Of a stretch of DNA of 27,108 nt, positions 1-7,653 are shown in pieces. The position numbers and the translations under genes are program-made. The notes under the pieces were generated by a model. That model was given only the letters and a program-made list of their open reading frames with translations. It was not told the origin of the DNA and did no database searches. The number at the start of each line of letters is the position of its first letter. Positions within the stretch are counted from its first letter, which is position 1. The stretch covers positions 1 to 27,108 of the forward strand of contig JBDRED010000041.1 of NCBI GenBank assembly GCA_043820025.1. The letters run 5' to 3'. The stretch comes from JBDRED01 sp043820025 [NCBI: Elusimicrobiota bacterium] (GTDB lineage Bacteria; RUG730; JBDRED01).

Positions 1-521
1 TGCAATGTTATTATAGGTGAAGCTGAGGTTATTTCCATCGCAGACTCCGGCGCTGTTTCTCCAATACCAACCCTGCCTGTCCCCACAAAATGGGCAATGC
101 TTTTTCCATATAATCCTAATGATATATAATTATTGCCTGAACCATCCGCTTGATGCGTATAACTTATCTCTGCGCAATTATAATTAGCTGCTTCTTTGCC
201 TAAATGATACCTAAGCGCGCCGGCGTCCGGCATGCTTGGATTTAACATCTTTAAAATTATCGAAGTACCTGCCCAAGGTTTGTTTAAGTGTAATGCTGCG
301 CCCGGATTTGTTGTTCCTATTCCCACATTTTTTTTGAAATACGCGTCTCCTGTGGATGTGATTGTTGAGACTATTACTCCTAATGAGTCCTGCACTTGAA
401 GGCCGCTTGATCCGTCATTTGTCTCCAGCTTTATTGTCACGTCTGCAGCTGCATATAATGACATAGTCAATATTAAAATCATACTTAATACGCTAATAAA
501 ATAAATTAACACTTTTCTCAT
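1..521 (-). CDS. Secreted IGIGTTNP-repeat protein, partial (third tandem paralog)
   Basis: This gene is cut by the left edge of the window; the first 173 codons are visible and open, starting at an ATG at 521-519. The product opens with a lysine/arginine-poor hydrophobic stretch (about residues 5-20) ending in Ala-Ala-Ala, which I read as a signal peptide. Next comes VTIKLETNDGSS, the same mature N-terminus found in the two complete paralogs upstream, then VGIGTTNPGAALHL near residue 60 and a second, degenerate VGIGETAPESAMEI near residue 155. It is the most divergent of the three: it lacks the FINxSND segment and the long GGFKMPDGT module between the N-terminus and the first repeat. Its function is unknown; secretion and a fibrous or adhesin-like role are inference. 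It is probably cotranscribed with its paralogs, although 136 bp separate it from the preceding gene. Confidence 0.8.
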   Translation of the reverse strand, partial: MRKVLIYFISVLSMILILTMSLYAAADVTIKLETNDGSSGLQVQDSLGVIVSTITSTGDAYFKKNVGIGTTNPGAALHLNKPWAGTSIILKMLNPSMPDAGALRYHLGKEAANYNCAEISYTHQADGSGNNYISLGLYGKSIAHFVGTGRVGIGETAPESAMEITSASPIITL

Positions 522-624
522 ATAAGACCTCGTCAATCCTAGCCTTCTAATCATAATTTAAGCATAAAAAACTAATAAATCAAGTGCTTATCATGAATAA
601 TCCCTAATATCAATACATCTTTTA

Positions 625-654
625 CTGCCTGAGTTCAAATCTCACCTCGGGCAG
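625..654 (+). other. tRNA 3'-end-like fragment / hairpin
   Basis: The bases GTTCAAATC match the tRNA T-loop consensus. They are flanked by TGAG/CTCA, a four-pair T-stem, and followed by CTCGGGCA, which looks like the 3' acceptor strand plus discriminator of a tRNA whose 5' end would be GCCCGAG (a common tRNA-Leu start). No D-arm, anticodon arm or 5' acceptor strand lies within the preceding 90 bases, so this is not a whole tRNA. The same bases can fold into an alternative hairpin, CTGCCTGAG with CTCGGGCAG, whose one irregular pair is G-U in plus-strand RNA and C-A in minus-strand RNA. It begins 3 bases past the stop of the 779-aa gene, so a weak minus-strand terminator is another reading. Confidence 0.35.
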
Positions 655-657
655 ATT

Positions 658-2997
658 TTAATAATTAGGCCAATTGGCCACAACCTCCCAGCCGCTAACG
701 CCATCTGAAACGACCCATACAGAATCATTTCTGTAATACAATCCAAAGAAACCTTCGCTTACACCGTTCACTGTATCGCCTGACAACGCGGCGACCGCAA
801 CATTTTGATCTGTAGAACTTATATCTTTAACAAAATACATTCTGCCCGGGCATGCGCTGGGATCAGGCAGGTAAAAAATGATGTAACCCGAATCATTACC
901 TGCCAAAATCACAGCAGCGTCCTCAAAATCAGCCAGATTATAAGTACCTGAACTGGTATGCACATAAACCTTAGCTCCCATGGTCCCATAAACAAATAAA
1001 TTAGAGGTTGGATTTGTTGTGCCAATACCGATATTACCGGAATCATAATATATTTTATCTGATGTTCCCCTGTCCCAGTAAGTGTCTGTGCCTGCAAAGG
1101 TATTTGTCGATGAGGCAATCGTTCCGTCCGGCATTTTAAAGCCGCCTGTCATGGATTCCATCTGGCCGTTAATACTAACTCCGTTTAATACATATAGCGG
1201 AGACTTACCTGATATTGAAGAAACATACAAATTATTAAAATCGCCTGCATCTGCCTGAACCGTTGTGTCTGATAATATATCTCCCGCAACATGCAAAAGC
1301 TCTAACGGGTTATTAGTTCCTATCCCTATATTGCCTGCGCTCTTTATAGTCATATAGTTAGGTGCTCCGTCATATCCCGTAAAGTTCAAATCTGCGGTAG
1401 AACCTAAAACAGATGAGGTCGCAAACTGTATATAACCTGTTGTCCCGTCATTAACTATCCTTACCTTAGTATCAGCATTTAAATATATTCCCGCATTACT
1501 ACTGCCCGCGCCTGAGAATAATGTCGTATCGCTCTGTATTGAACCGCTTGATCTGATATTGCCTGTTACCTCTAATGCTGACCCCGGATTTGTAGTTCCT
1601 ATTCCAATGTATCCGCCATCCTCTACAAACAGGCCGTGACCTGCATCATCGTATACCTTTAATCCGTTTGCATCTATTGCCTTTGCTCCGGCTCCAATAA
1701 AACTGCCGCCTGAAGATATCTCTACGTCATAATCGCCGTTTCCAATATTAATAAATTTAAATTTGTGGTCATAAGCAGAATATTGCCAAGCGCCGCCGCC
1801 ATTCCATGCCCCATAAATTCCGCCTATTATTCCCGGAGTTATTCCCAGCCCATATCCGGTTCCGTTTAATCCCTCTGAAAGATACACCTGTCCTTTTCCC
1901 ACTGCGCTTGAAATCCAAACTGTTGATACAGGATCTACAGCGCCGATTCCCAGATTCCCTGTAACATAAAGTTTTCCTGCTTCTGAAACCGTAAAAATAT
2001 CCACAGCTGATGCAGGATTATTTGAATCATGTTTTACTCTAAAATAATTTGATGTGCCTGTCGAATTATTATCTATAACTACAGCTACATCCTCAGGCCC
2101 TTGAAGAGACATATATTCAGGCGTTCCTGTCTGGCTTTTTAAGACTCTGTAATTATCTCCAAAATCTACTTGATAGCCGTTACTTAGACGAATATTACCC
2201 TTCGAAATATCTAATTTCTGCGCAGGATTTGTCGAGCCTATGCCAATAAAACCTTCTGTTACTATTAAGTTACTATTCATTGTAGATACTGCTGTGGTTG
2301 AGCCTACAATTACTCCGCCTCTTCCAAGATAATCACAATATATTTGTAATGACGAATAACCTCCGCTATCTTTAAACTTTGCCCATTTACCGCCTACTAA
2401 ATGCTGAAATACCATATCCGGCGTATCTTTATATTGCAATTGATATTGCCTTCCGCCATTTTCTATAAATTGTAAATATTTACTGTTACCTGTTTCCATA
2501 TCGCCGCTGTCTTTGACATGCAATCCGACATTATCTCCATAGTCCAAAAAATAGATTCCATTTAACGCGTTTGCCGATACGCTTGAAGTCTTTACCTCCG
2601 CTGATTTTATATTATCCGTAACTTCTAATTGTTCAATCGGATTATTAGTTCCAATACCAATATTTCCTTCGTTATAATAAATATTACTTCCTGCGCCCTT
2701 ATCCCATAATCCTCCGCCAAAAGACGAGGTAGAAAGCATTACCGTGCTATCAGGCAGTTTAAAGCCGCCGCTTCTTGATTCGATCATGCTGTCTGAAACT
2801 ATCCCTCCCATAAAATATGCCAAGCCGTTAGATGTTACGCTCGAGATTGTTAAATCATTTGAGTTATTTATAAACATCGAACTTGACCCGTCATTTGTAT
2901 CGAGCTTTATTATAATCTCAGGGGCAGAATTAATATTCGATATGTTAAAGATAAGGATTAATGAAAATAATATTAAATGTTTTTCATTTAATCTCAT
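658..2997 (-). CDS. Secreted IGIGTTNP-repeat protein, tail-fibre-like (779 aa)
   Basis: I do not recognise a named family for the whole protein. Residues 1-25 form a signal peptide with a hydrophobic core. The mature protein starts IIIKLDTNDGSSS, as in its neighbours. Six copies of a G-x-I/L-GIG-x-x-N/D-P motif are spaced through the chain (first near residue 111, second near 249, third near 348), each followed by a short strand such as EQLEV. This spacing is usual in phage tail-fibre-like and bacterial surface proteins of beta-rich, probably trimeric fold. A module with SGGFKLPDST, STSSFGGGLW and IYYNEGNIGIG at residues 70-120 recurs near the C-terminus as TGGFKMPDGT and IYYDSGNIGIG. The last 100 residues (LPDPSACPGRMY, LSGDTVNG, VSDGVSGWEVV) resemble C-terminal domains of phage tail proteins. 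The start has a GAGGT ribosome site 5 bases upstream. It follows the 771-aa paralog by 38 bp. Confidence 0.85.
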   Translation of the reverse strand: MRLNEKHLILFSLILIFNISNINSAPEIIIKLDTNDGSSSMFINNSNDLTISSVTSNGLAYFMGGIVSDSMIESRSGGFKLPDSTVMLSTSSFGGGLWDKGAGSNIYYNEGNIGIGTNNPIEQLEVTDNIKSAEVKTSSVSANALNGIYFLDYGDNVGLHVKDSGDMETGNSKYLQFIENGGRQYQLQYKDTPDMVFQHLVGGKWAKFKDSGGYSSLQIYCDYLGRGGVIVGSTTAVSTMNSNLIVTEGFIGIGSTNPAQKLDISKGNIRLSNGYQVDFGDNYRVLKSQTGTPEYMSLQGPEDVAVVIDNNSTGTSNYFRVKHDSNNPASAVDIFTVSEAGKLYVTGNLGIGAVDPVSTVWISSAVGKGQVYLSEGLNGTGYGLGITPGIIGGIYGAWNGGGAWQYSAYDHKFKFINIGNGDYDVEISSGGSFIGAGAKAIDANGLKVYDDAGHGLFVEDGGYIGIGTTNPGSALEVTGNIRSSGSIQSDTTLFSGAGSSNAGIYLNADTKVRIVNDGTTGYIQFATSSVLGSTADLNFTGYDGAPNYMTIKSAGNIGIGTNNPLELLHVAGDILSDTTVQADAGDFNNLYVSSISGKSPLYVLNGVSINGQMESMTGGFKMPDGTIASSTNTFAGTDTYWDRGTSDKIYYDSGNIGIGTTNPTSNLFVYGTMGAKVYVHTSSGTYNLADFEDAAVILAGNDSGYIIFYLPDPSACPGRMYFVKDISSTDQNVAVAALSGDTVNGVSEGFFGLYYRNDSVWVVSDGVSGWEVVANWPNY

Positions 2998-3035
2998 AAC
3001 TACCTCGAAAATTCATAACACAGCTTAATAAAATT

Positions 3036-5351
3036 CTAAGGAGCATAATAAATGTGTATAGTCTCCCACCTGCTTGTTCCATCTGAAACGAGAACTACAG
3101 CGTCATCTCTATTGTATAAATACCAGTTTGAATCACTTTGGTTAAAATAATCGCCGCTTAAGGCTGTAAGCGTACAGCCATAAGATGTGCTTCTGTTTTT
3201 AATGAGATACATTCTACCCGGGCATGTCGCAGGATCCGGCATAGTAATAGTCGGATTAAGGCCATTTACCAGAATTATTGTAGCCTCGACACTTGCCAAA
3301 TTTGTATTACTTCCAACATTTAACGTCCTGGCACCCATTGTGCCATAAACATATAAATCCGACGCAGGATTCGTAGTCCCAATACCTACATTACCGGAAT
3401 TATAATAAATAATACTGCCTGAGCCGGCGCTCCAGAGACTTCCGCTGCCGCCAATTGTGCTGGTAGATGTCATAACAGTTCCGTCAGGCATTTTAAAACC
3501 GCCTGTCAAAGACTCTATCAGTCCATTTACGCTGACTCCGTTTAATACATAAAGCGGCGACTTGCCTGATATAGATGAAACATATAAATTATTAAAATCA
3601 CCCGACTCTGCCTGAACCGTTGTGTCAGATAATATATCTCCGGCAACATGCAAAAGCTCTGACGGGTTATTCGTTCCTATTCCTATCCTGCCGCTGCCCT
3701 TTATTGTCATGTGGTTAGGAACGCCGTAATAACCTGTAAAGTTTAAGTCTGCGGTTGAACCTGACACCGACGAAGTTGCAACCTGCACATAACCTGTTGT
3801 GCCGCTATTTGTCAGTCTTATTTTGGTATCTGCATTGAGAACAATGCCTGCGTCGCCGCTGCCACTGCCTGCATACAAGGCTGTATCACTGCGTATCCAA
3901 TCTGTAGCTCTAACATTGCCTGTTACATACAAAGGCGTCACAGGATTGGTCGTTCCGATCCCCACATACCCGCCATCTTTTATAAACAGGCCATTACCGC
4001 CGTCATCGTATACCTTTAACCCGTTTGCATCCAGCGCCTTTATTTCCTTTCCTATAAAACTTCCGCCTGATGATATCTCGACGTCATAATCGCCGTTTCC
4101 AACATTAATAAACTTAAATTTAAGGTCATCACTCAAATCTGCTATTGCGCCGCCGCCATTCCATATTCCATAAGCGCCGCCAATTGCGCCGCCTGTAAGA
4201 GCCAGTCCATAAAGAGGCCCGCTTAATCCGCCTGAAAGATACAACTGCCCGTTCCCTACAGTATTTGAAATCCAGAGCGCAGATGTAGGATTTGTTGTTC
4301 CTATACCTACATTGCCTGTTACATAAACCTTACCTGCTTCTGAAACCGTGAATATATTTGTAGCTGCCGCAGGATCTGTTGAATCACGCATTACCCTGAA
4401 ATAGTTCGAAGACCCTGTTGAGTTATTGTCTATTACTACTGCCACATCCTCAGGGCTTTGAAGAGACATGTACTGAGGCGTTCCTATCTGATACTTTAAT
4501 ACTCTATAATCATCTCCAAAATCCAATTGATAGCCGTCATCCAGACGGATATTGCCTTTATAAATATCTAGCTTTTGAGCAGGATTTGTTGTGCCTATAC
4601 CTATATAACCTTCTGTTACCAAAAGATTACTGTTTAAAACCGATGATAGAGTGGCCGAACCCACTATTACTCCGCCAGCCCCGCTGCCGTCGTGATATAC
4701 TTGAAGCGATGAAAAACCTCCGCTGTCAGTAAACTTCGTCCATTTACCGCTGGACATTTGTTGAAATACCATTTCAGGCGCTGCTGTATATTGCACCTTG
4801 AATTCGCTCCCGCCGCTTTCTCTAAATTTTATCTCTTTTCCGAGGCCTGTTTCCATATGCCCGCCGTCTTTTATATGTAACCCCACATTATTTCCATCAT
4901 CAAGCAGGAATAGCCCTGCAGATGTGCTTGCCGACACGCTTGAGGCCTTTACCTCCGCAGATTTTATATTATCAGTTACTTCTAATTGTTCAACCGGGTT
5001 ATTAGTTCCAATGCCGATATTGCCTTCGTCATAATAAATATTACTTCCTGCGCCCTCAAGCCATAATCCTCCTCCTAAGGAACTTGTTGATACCAAAACA
5101 GTCCCATCAGGCATTTTAAGCCCGCCTGATTTCGATTCTATTTGGTTGTCGGAAATAATACCGCCAGTATAATATGCCTGGCCGTCTGAAGTTATACTAG
5201 ATACAGTAATATCATTTGAATCATTTATAAACATAGCGCTTGATCCGTCGTTTGTTTCGAGTTTAATAGTTACATCCGAAGCTGAATAGAGATATGTATT
5301 TAATATGGCAAGAATAAATATTTTGCATAATAGCATCTGCTGCTTACTCAT
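3036..5351 (-). CDS. Secreted IGIGTTNP-repeat protein, tail-fibre-like (771 aa)
   Basis: This is the first gene of the tandem paralog set and nearest to the promoter at 5394-5421. It has a signal peptide (about residues 1-24), the shared mature start VTIKLETNDGSSAMF, six GIGTTNP-type repeats in the same order and spacing as the 779-aa paralog, and the duplicated GGxKMPDGT / IYYxxGNIGIG module near both ends. The C-terminal domain (MPDPATCPGRMYLIK, LSGDYFN, LVSDGTSRWETI) matches the paralog's. The two genes are very alike at DNA level in blocks, for example 3535-3690 against 1178-1330, so they derive from a gene duplication. AAGGAG lies ahead of the ATG. A surface fibre, adhesin or host-attachment role is inference; no enzymatic motif was seen. 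Confidence 0.85.
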   Translation of the reverse strand: MSKQQMLLCKIFILAILNTYLYSASDVTIKLETNDGSSAMFINDSNDITVSSITSDGQAYYTGGIISDNQIESKSGGLKMPDGTVLVSTSSLGGGLWLEGAGSNIYYDEGNIGIGTNNPVEQLEVTDNIKSAEVKASSVSASTSAGLFLLDDGNNVGLHIKDGGHMETGLGKEIKFRESGGSEFKVQYTAAPEMVFQQMSSGKWTKFTDSGGFSSLQVYHDGSGAGGVIVGSATLSSVLNSNLLVTEGYIGIGTTNPAQKLDIYKGNIRLDDGYQLDFGDDYRVLKYQIGTPQYMSLQSPEDVAVVIDNNSTGSSNYFRVMRDSTDPAAATNIFTVSEAGKVYVTGNVGIGTTNPTSALWISNTVGNGQLYLSGGLSGPLYGLALTGGAIGGAYGIWNGGGAIADLSDDLKFKFINVGNGDYDVEISSGGSFIGKEIKALDANGLKVYDDGGNGLFIKDGGYVGIGTTNPVTPLYVTGNVRATDWIRSDTALYAGSGSGDAGIVLNADTKIRLTNSGTTGYVQVATSSVSGSTADLNFTGYYGVPNHMTIKGSGRIGIGTNNPSELLHVAGDILSDTTVQAESGDFNNLYVSSISGKSPLYVLNGVSVNGLIESLTGGFKMPDGTVMTSTSTIGGSGSLWSAGSGSIIYYNSGNVGIGTTNPASDLYVYGTMGARTLNVGSNTNLASVEATIILVNGLNPTITMPDPATCPGRMYLIKNRSTSYGCTLTALSGDYFNQSDSNWYLYNRDDAVVLVSDGTSRWETIHIYYAP

Positions 5352-5393
5352 AGTATTCTCCTTTTTATGCTATTATAATTAAATCATATACAC

Positions 5394-5421
5394 ATTATAA
5401 TACAAGCGAAGAAGGTGTGAA
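5394..5421 (-). promoter_or_regulatory. Sigma70-like promoter for the repeat-protein genes
   Basis: On the minus strand a TTCACA -35 (5421-5416) and a perfect TATAAT -10 (5399-5394) are separated by 16 bases, about 40 bases before the ATG of the 771-aa gene. The gap follows the end of recJ, where no terminator hairpin is visible. Confidence 0.55.
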
Positions 5422-5441
5422 AATTGTGAATTTTTTGTGAA
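5416..5441 (-). repeat. Three TTCACA direct repeats, possible operator
   Basis: TTCACA occurs three times on the minus strand, at 5441-5436, 5430-5425 and 5421-5416, with starts 11 and 9 bases apart. The last copy is the proposed -35 element. Direct repeats about one helical turn apart just upstream of a promoter are the usual layout for a response-regulator or activator site. The binding protein is unknown. Confidence 0.35.
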
Positions 5442-5451
5442 TACTTTGAAG

Positions 5452-7653
5452 TTATTTTGACCGGCTAAATACCGGGCTATTTTCAGAAATAATATGCAAA
5501 AGCTCAAACTGCCAGTTTGTTTTAGCGTTAAATGTATTTTTTCCTAATTTAACAATAACCTCATTTCCATTGTTTAATTGAGAAATATTCTCTGCCATAC
5601 CCCAGCCGACTGTATCAACTGCCTTGATGCATGTTTTTATATGGTCCTTATTTGCACCGATAATACGGGTATTAGTAAAATCCGGCCTGTAAATTTTAAA
5701 TACCGGATATTCATTTGACTTTCCAAACGGCTCCAGCATCTCAATTCCTTCTAAAAAACCTCTTGTTATATCACTCGATTCCATTGAGGCGTCAATAAAT
5801 ATTTTTTCATTTAAAATATCTTCTGTTATAATATTTTCGCATACATTTTTTATTGATTGTTCAAAACCTTCTAATTTATCACAGCTCACCGTAAGGCCTG
5901 CCGCTGCTTCATGCCCGCCAAACTTTAGGATAAAATCCGCGCACTCCGCCAGTAAATCAACGGCGCTTACTCCGTCAACACAGCGCATTGAGCCAATCGC
6001 TTCTTTCCCTTCTTTTGCCAGCACTATAGAAACCTTGTTATATTTTTTCTTTATAGCTGAAGCCGCAATGCCTGTAACTCCTCTATAAATCCCTGACTCA
6101 TAAATAACAAGAACCTTTTCTGCGCCGTTTTTTTTCTCTGCAATTTTATCAGCTATATCAAAAGCTTCGGCCTGTAAATCTTTTCGCTTAGCGTTTGTTT
6201 CAAGAAGTTTATTAATTAAAATTAAGATTTTTTCAGGCTCATCCGACAACAGTAAATCTATCACAATCTCCGGAACACGCATCCTGCCCGCTGAATTAAT
6301 GAGCGGCGCAAGATTCCATGAAATATCGCGCGCAGTAAATTGCGCCCTGTCAGAAAAAACATGATTCACCAGGATATTAAGCCCCTTGTTTCCTGAATCT
6401 CTAAATTTCTTTATGCCAATTTTAACAATTGTTCTATTCTCGTCAATCAGCGGCACAATGTCCGCTATTGTTGATAAAGCAGTCAAGGGAAGCGCGGTAT
6501 TTAAATATTCCTGAATACGCAGATTTTGTTTTGTCAGCATAATATCAAGAATCGAAGCCGTAACCATAGCGTCTGCTAACGCGCGATGAAGACCGCCATG
6601 TTCGATACAAAATGATTCTGCAAGCTTTCCCAGGTTATGCCTTATACCCGGGTACATCATTCTAGACATTTCAAGCGTATCAATTACCTGATTTTTAATT
6701 TTTTTGTTTAAATGTTTTTTATATTCCTTTTGAAGAAACCCTAAATCAAACTGCGCGCTATGAAAAACAAGGATCGCATCGCCTAAAAATTTGTCGAACT
6801 TTGGAATAACCTCTTCCATATAAGGAGCGTTTTTACACATCTCGTCAGTTATTCCGTGAATATTTATAACATTATCCGGAATTTTATTTTCCGGTTTAAT
6901 AAGCGACGAAAATGTGTCTTTGACTACGCCATTAACAATTTTTACAGCTCCTATTTCAATAAGTTCATTATTATTCGGATTTGAACCCGTTGTTTCTGTG
7001 TCAATAACAACGAGTTCCTTTTGAAAATAGTGATCATAAGAAAGATGGAGAGCATGTCCGAGCTTAAAAACCACGCCGCACCCTGAAAGCTCCCTAAATG
7101 GATATATAGAATCCTTTCGTTTTGGGTCAATGACAGCTTCAGCCTCAGGCAGATTTTTCTGCGGCTCATGATGATCAGTAATAATAACATCAATTGAGCG
7201 CTTTTTAAGATTAAACGCAACCTCGCTATCTGTTATACCGCAATCTACAGTAATAATGAGTGAGATATTATATTCATCAACTACAGGATAGACCTCATTA
7301 CTAAGGCCATACCCATCTTTAGGAATAAATGTAACAGCATTAATACCATAGCGCTCTAATATACTCTTCATTAGCACTACAGATGTAACCCCATCAACAT
7401 CCTTATCGCCATAAATAAGAATTTTTTCTTTATTTTTTATAGCGTGTTTGATCCTAATAACTGCCTTTTCCATGTCAGGCATTAAGAATGGGTTATGAAG
7501 ATGCGTTATGTCGGGATTTAAGAATTTTTTTATTCTTTTTGTAGTGTCATGCCCTCTTTGTACGAGCATATTTAGAATAATATCCGGTATATCGAGGCTA
7601 TTAGATAACTGCTCAACTTTTGATGTGTGAAATTCTTTTTCTAACCATTGCAT
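5452..7653 (-). CDS. recJ: RecJ exonuclease with inserted DnaQ-type DEDDh exonuclease
   Basis: RecJ is the 5'-3' single-strand DNA exonuclease of recombinational and mismatch repair. Residues 80-200 hold the DHH core: GDKDVDG (83-88; the usual Tyr of GDYD is Lys), VDCG at Asp137 and TDHH at 159-162, ending in GCGVVFKLGHAL. RecJ would normally continue straight into the helix ending TIADIVPL, seen here at 396-402. Instead about 165 residues (213-375, bases about 6529-7017) form a full DnaQ-like 3'-5' exonuclease: IDTETTG (Asp218, Glu220), HSAQFD (Asp303) and HRALADA (His356, Asp361). All five DEDDh residues are present. RecJ then resumes with NSAGRM (453-458), the DHHA1 domain with GGHEAAAGLT (579-588) and a C-terminal OB-like region. 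The length of 733 aa fits a usual RecJ of about 570 plus the insert. The start overlaps the end of the transketolase C gene by 13 bp, implying coupled translation. Confidence 0.93.
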   Translation of the reverse strand: MQWLEKEFHTSKVEQLSNSLDIPDIILNMLVQRGHDTTKRIKKFLNPDITHLHNPFLMPDMEKAVIRIKHAIKNKEKILIYGDKDVDGVTSVVLMKSILERYGINAVTFIPKDGYGLSNEVYPVVDEYNISLIITVDCGITDSEVAFNLKKRSIDVIITDHHEPQKNLPEAEAVIDPKRKDSIYPFRELSGCGVVFKLGHALHLSYDHYFQKELVVIDTETTGSNPNNNELIEIGAVKIVNGVVKDTFSSLIKPENKIPDNVINIHGITDEMCKNAPYMEEVIPKFDKFLGDAILVFHSAQFDLGFLQKEYKKHLNKKIKNQVIDTLEMSRMMYPGIRHNLGKLAESFCIEHGGLHRALADAMVTASILDIMLTKQNLRIQEYLNTALPLTALSTIADIVPLIDENRTIVKIGIKKFRDSGNKGLNILVNHVFSDRAQFTARDISWNLAPLINSAGRMRVPEIVIDLLLSDEPEKILILINKLLETNAKRKDLQAEAFDIADKIAEKKNGAEKVLVIYESGIYRGVTGIAASAIKKKYNKVSIVLAKEGKEAIGSMRCVDGVSAVDLLAECADFILKFGGHEAAAGLTVSCDKLEGFEQSIKNVCENIITEDILNEKIFIDASMESSDITRGFLEGIEMLEPFGKSNEYPVFKIYRPDFTNTRIIGANKDHIKTCIKAVDTVGWGMAENISQLNNGNEVIVKLGKNTFNAKTNWQFELLHIISENSPVFSRSK

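Noticed and set aside
522-624. Separate promoter for the partial third repeat gene
   Set aside because: TTGATT and TAAATT 17 bases apart occur on the minus strand, but both match the consensus poorly in very AT-rich DNA.
625-654. Complete tRNA gene near 560-655
   Set aside because: Only a T-arm and 3' acceptor-like strand are present. No matching GCCCGAG 5' strand, D-arm or anticodon arm lies upstream within tRNA length.
2744-5034. Plus-strand open frames of 78-104 codons opposite the repeat-protein genes
   Set aside because: They lie wholly inside well-supported minus-strand genes, have low-complexity proline/serine-rich translations and lack ribosome sites. They are shadows of the repetitive coding sequence.
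1-5351. CRISPR array in the repetitive region
   Set aside because: The repeats are in-frame protein repeats of uneven spacing and imperfect sequence. There are no uniform spacers and no cas genes.
1-5351. Prophage tail module
   Set aside because: The proteins resemble tail fibres, but each has a signal peptide, and no phage structural, lysis or integrase gene is present. A prophage remnant is possible only if the sequence beyond the left edge supports it.
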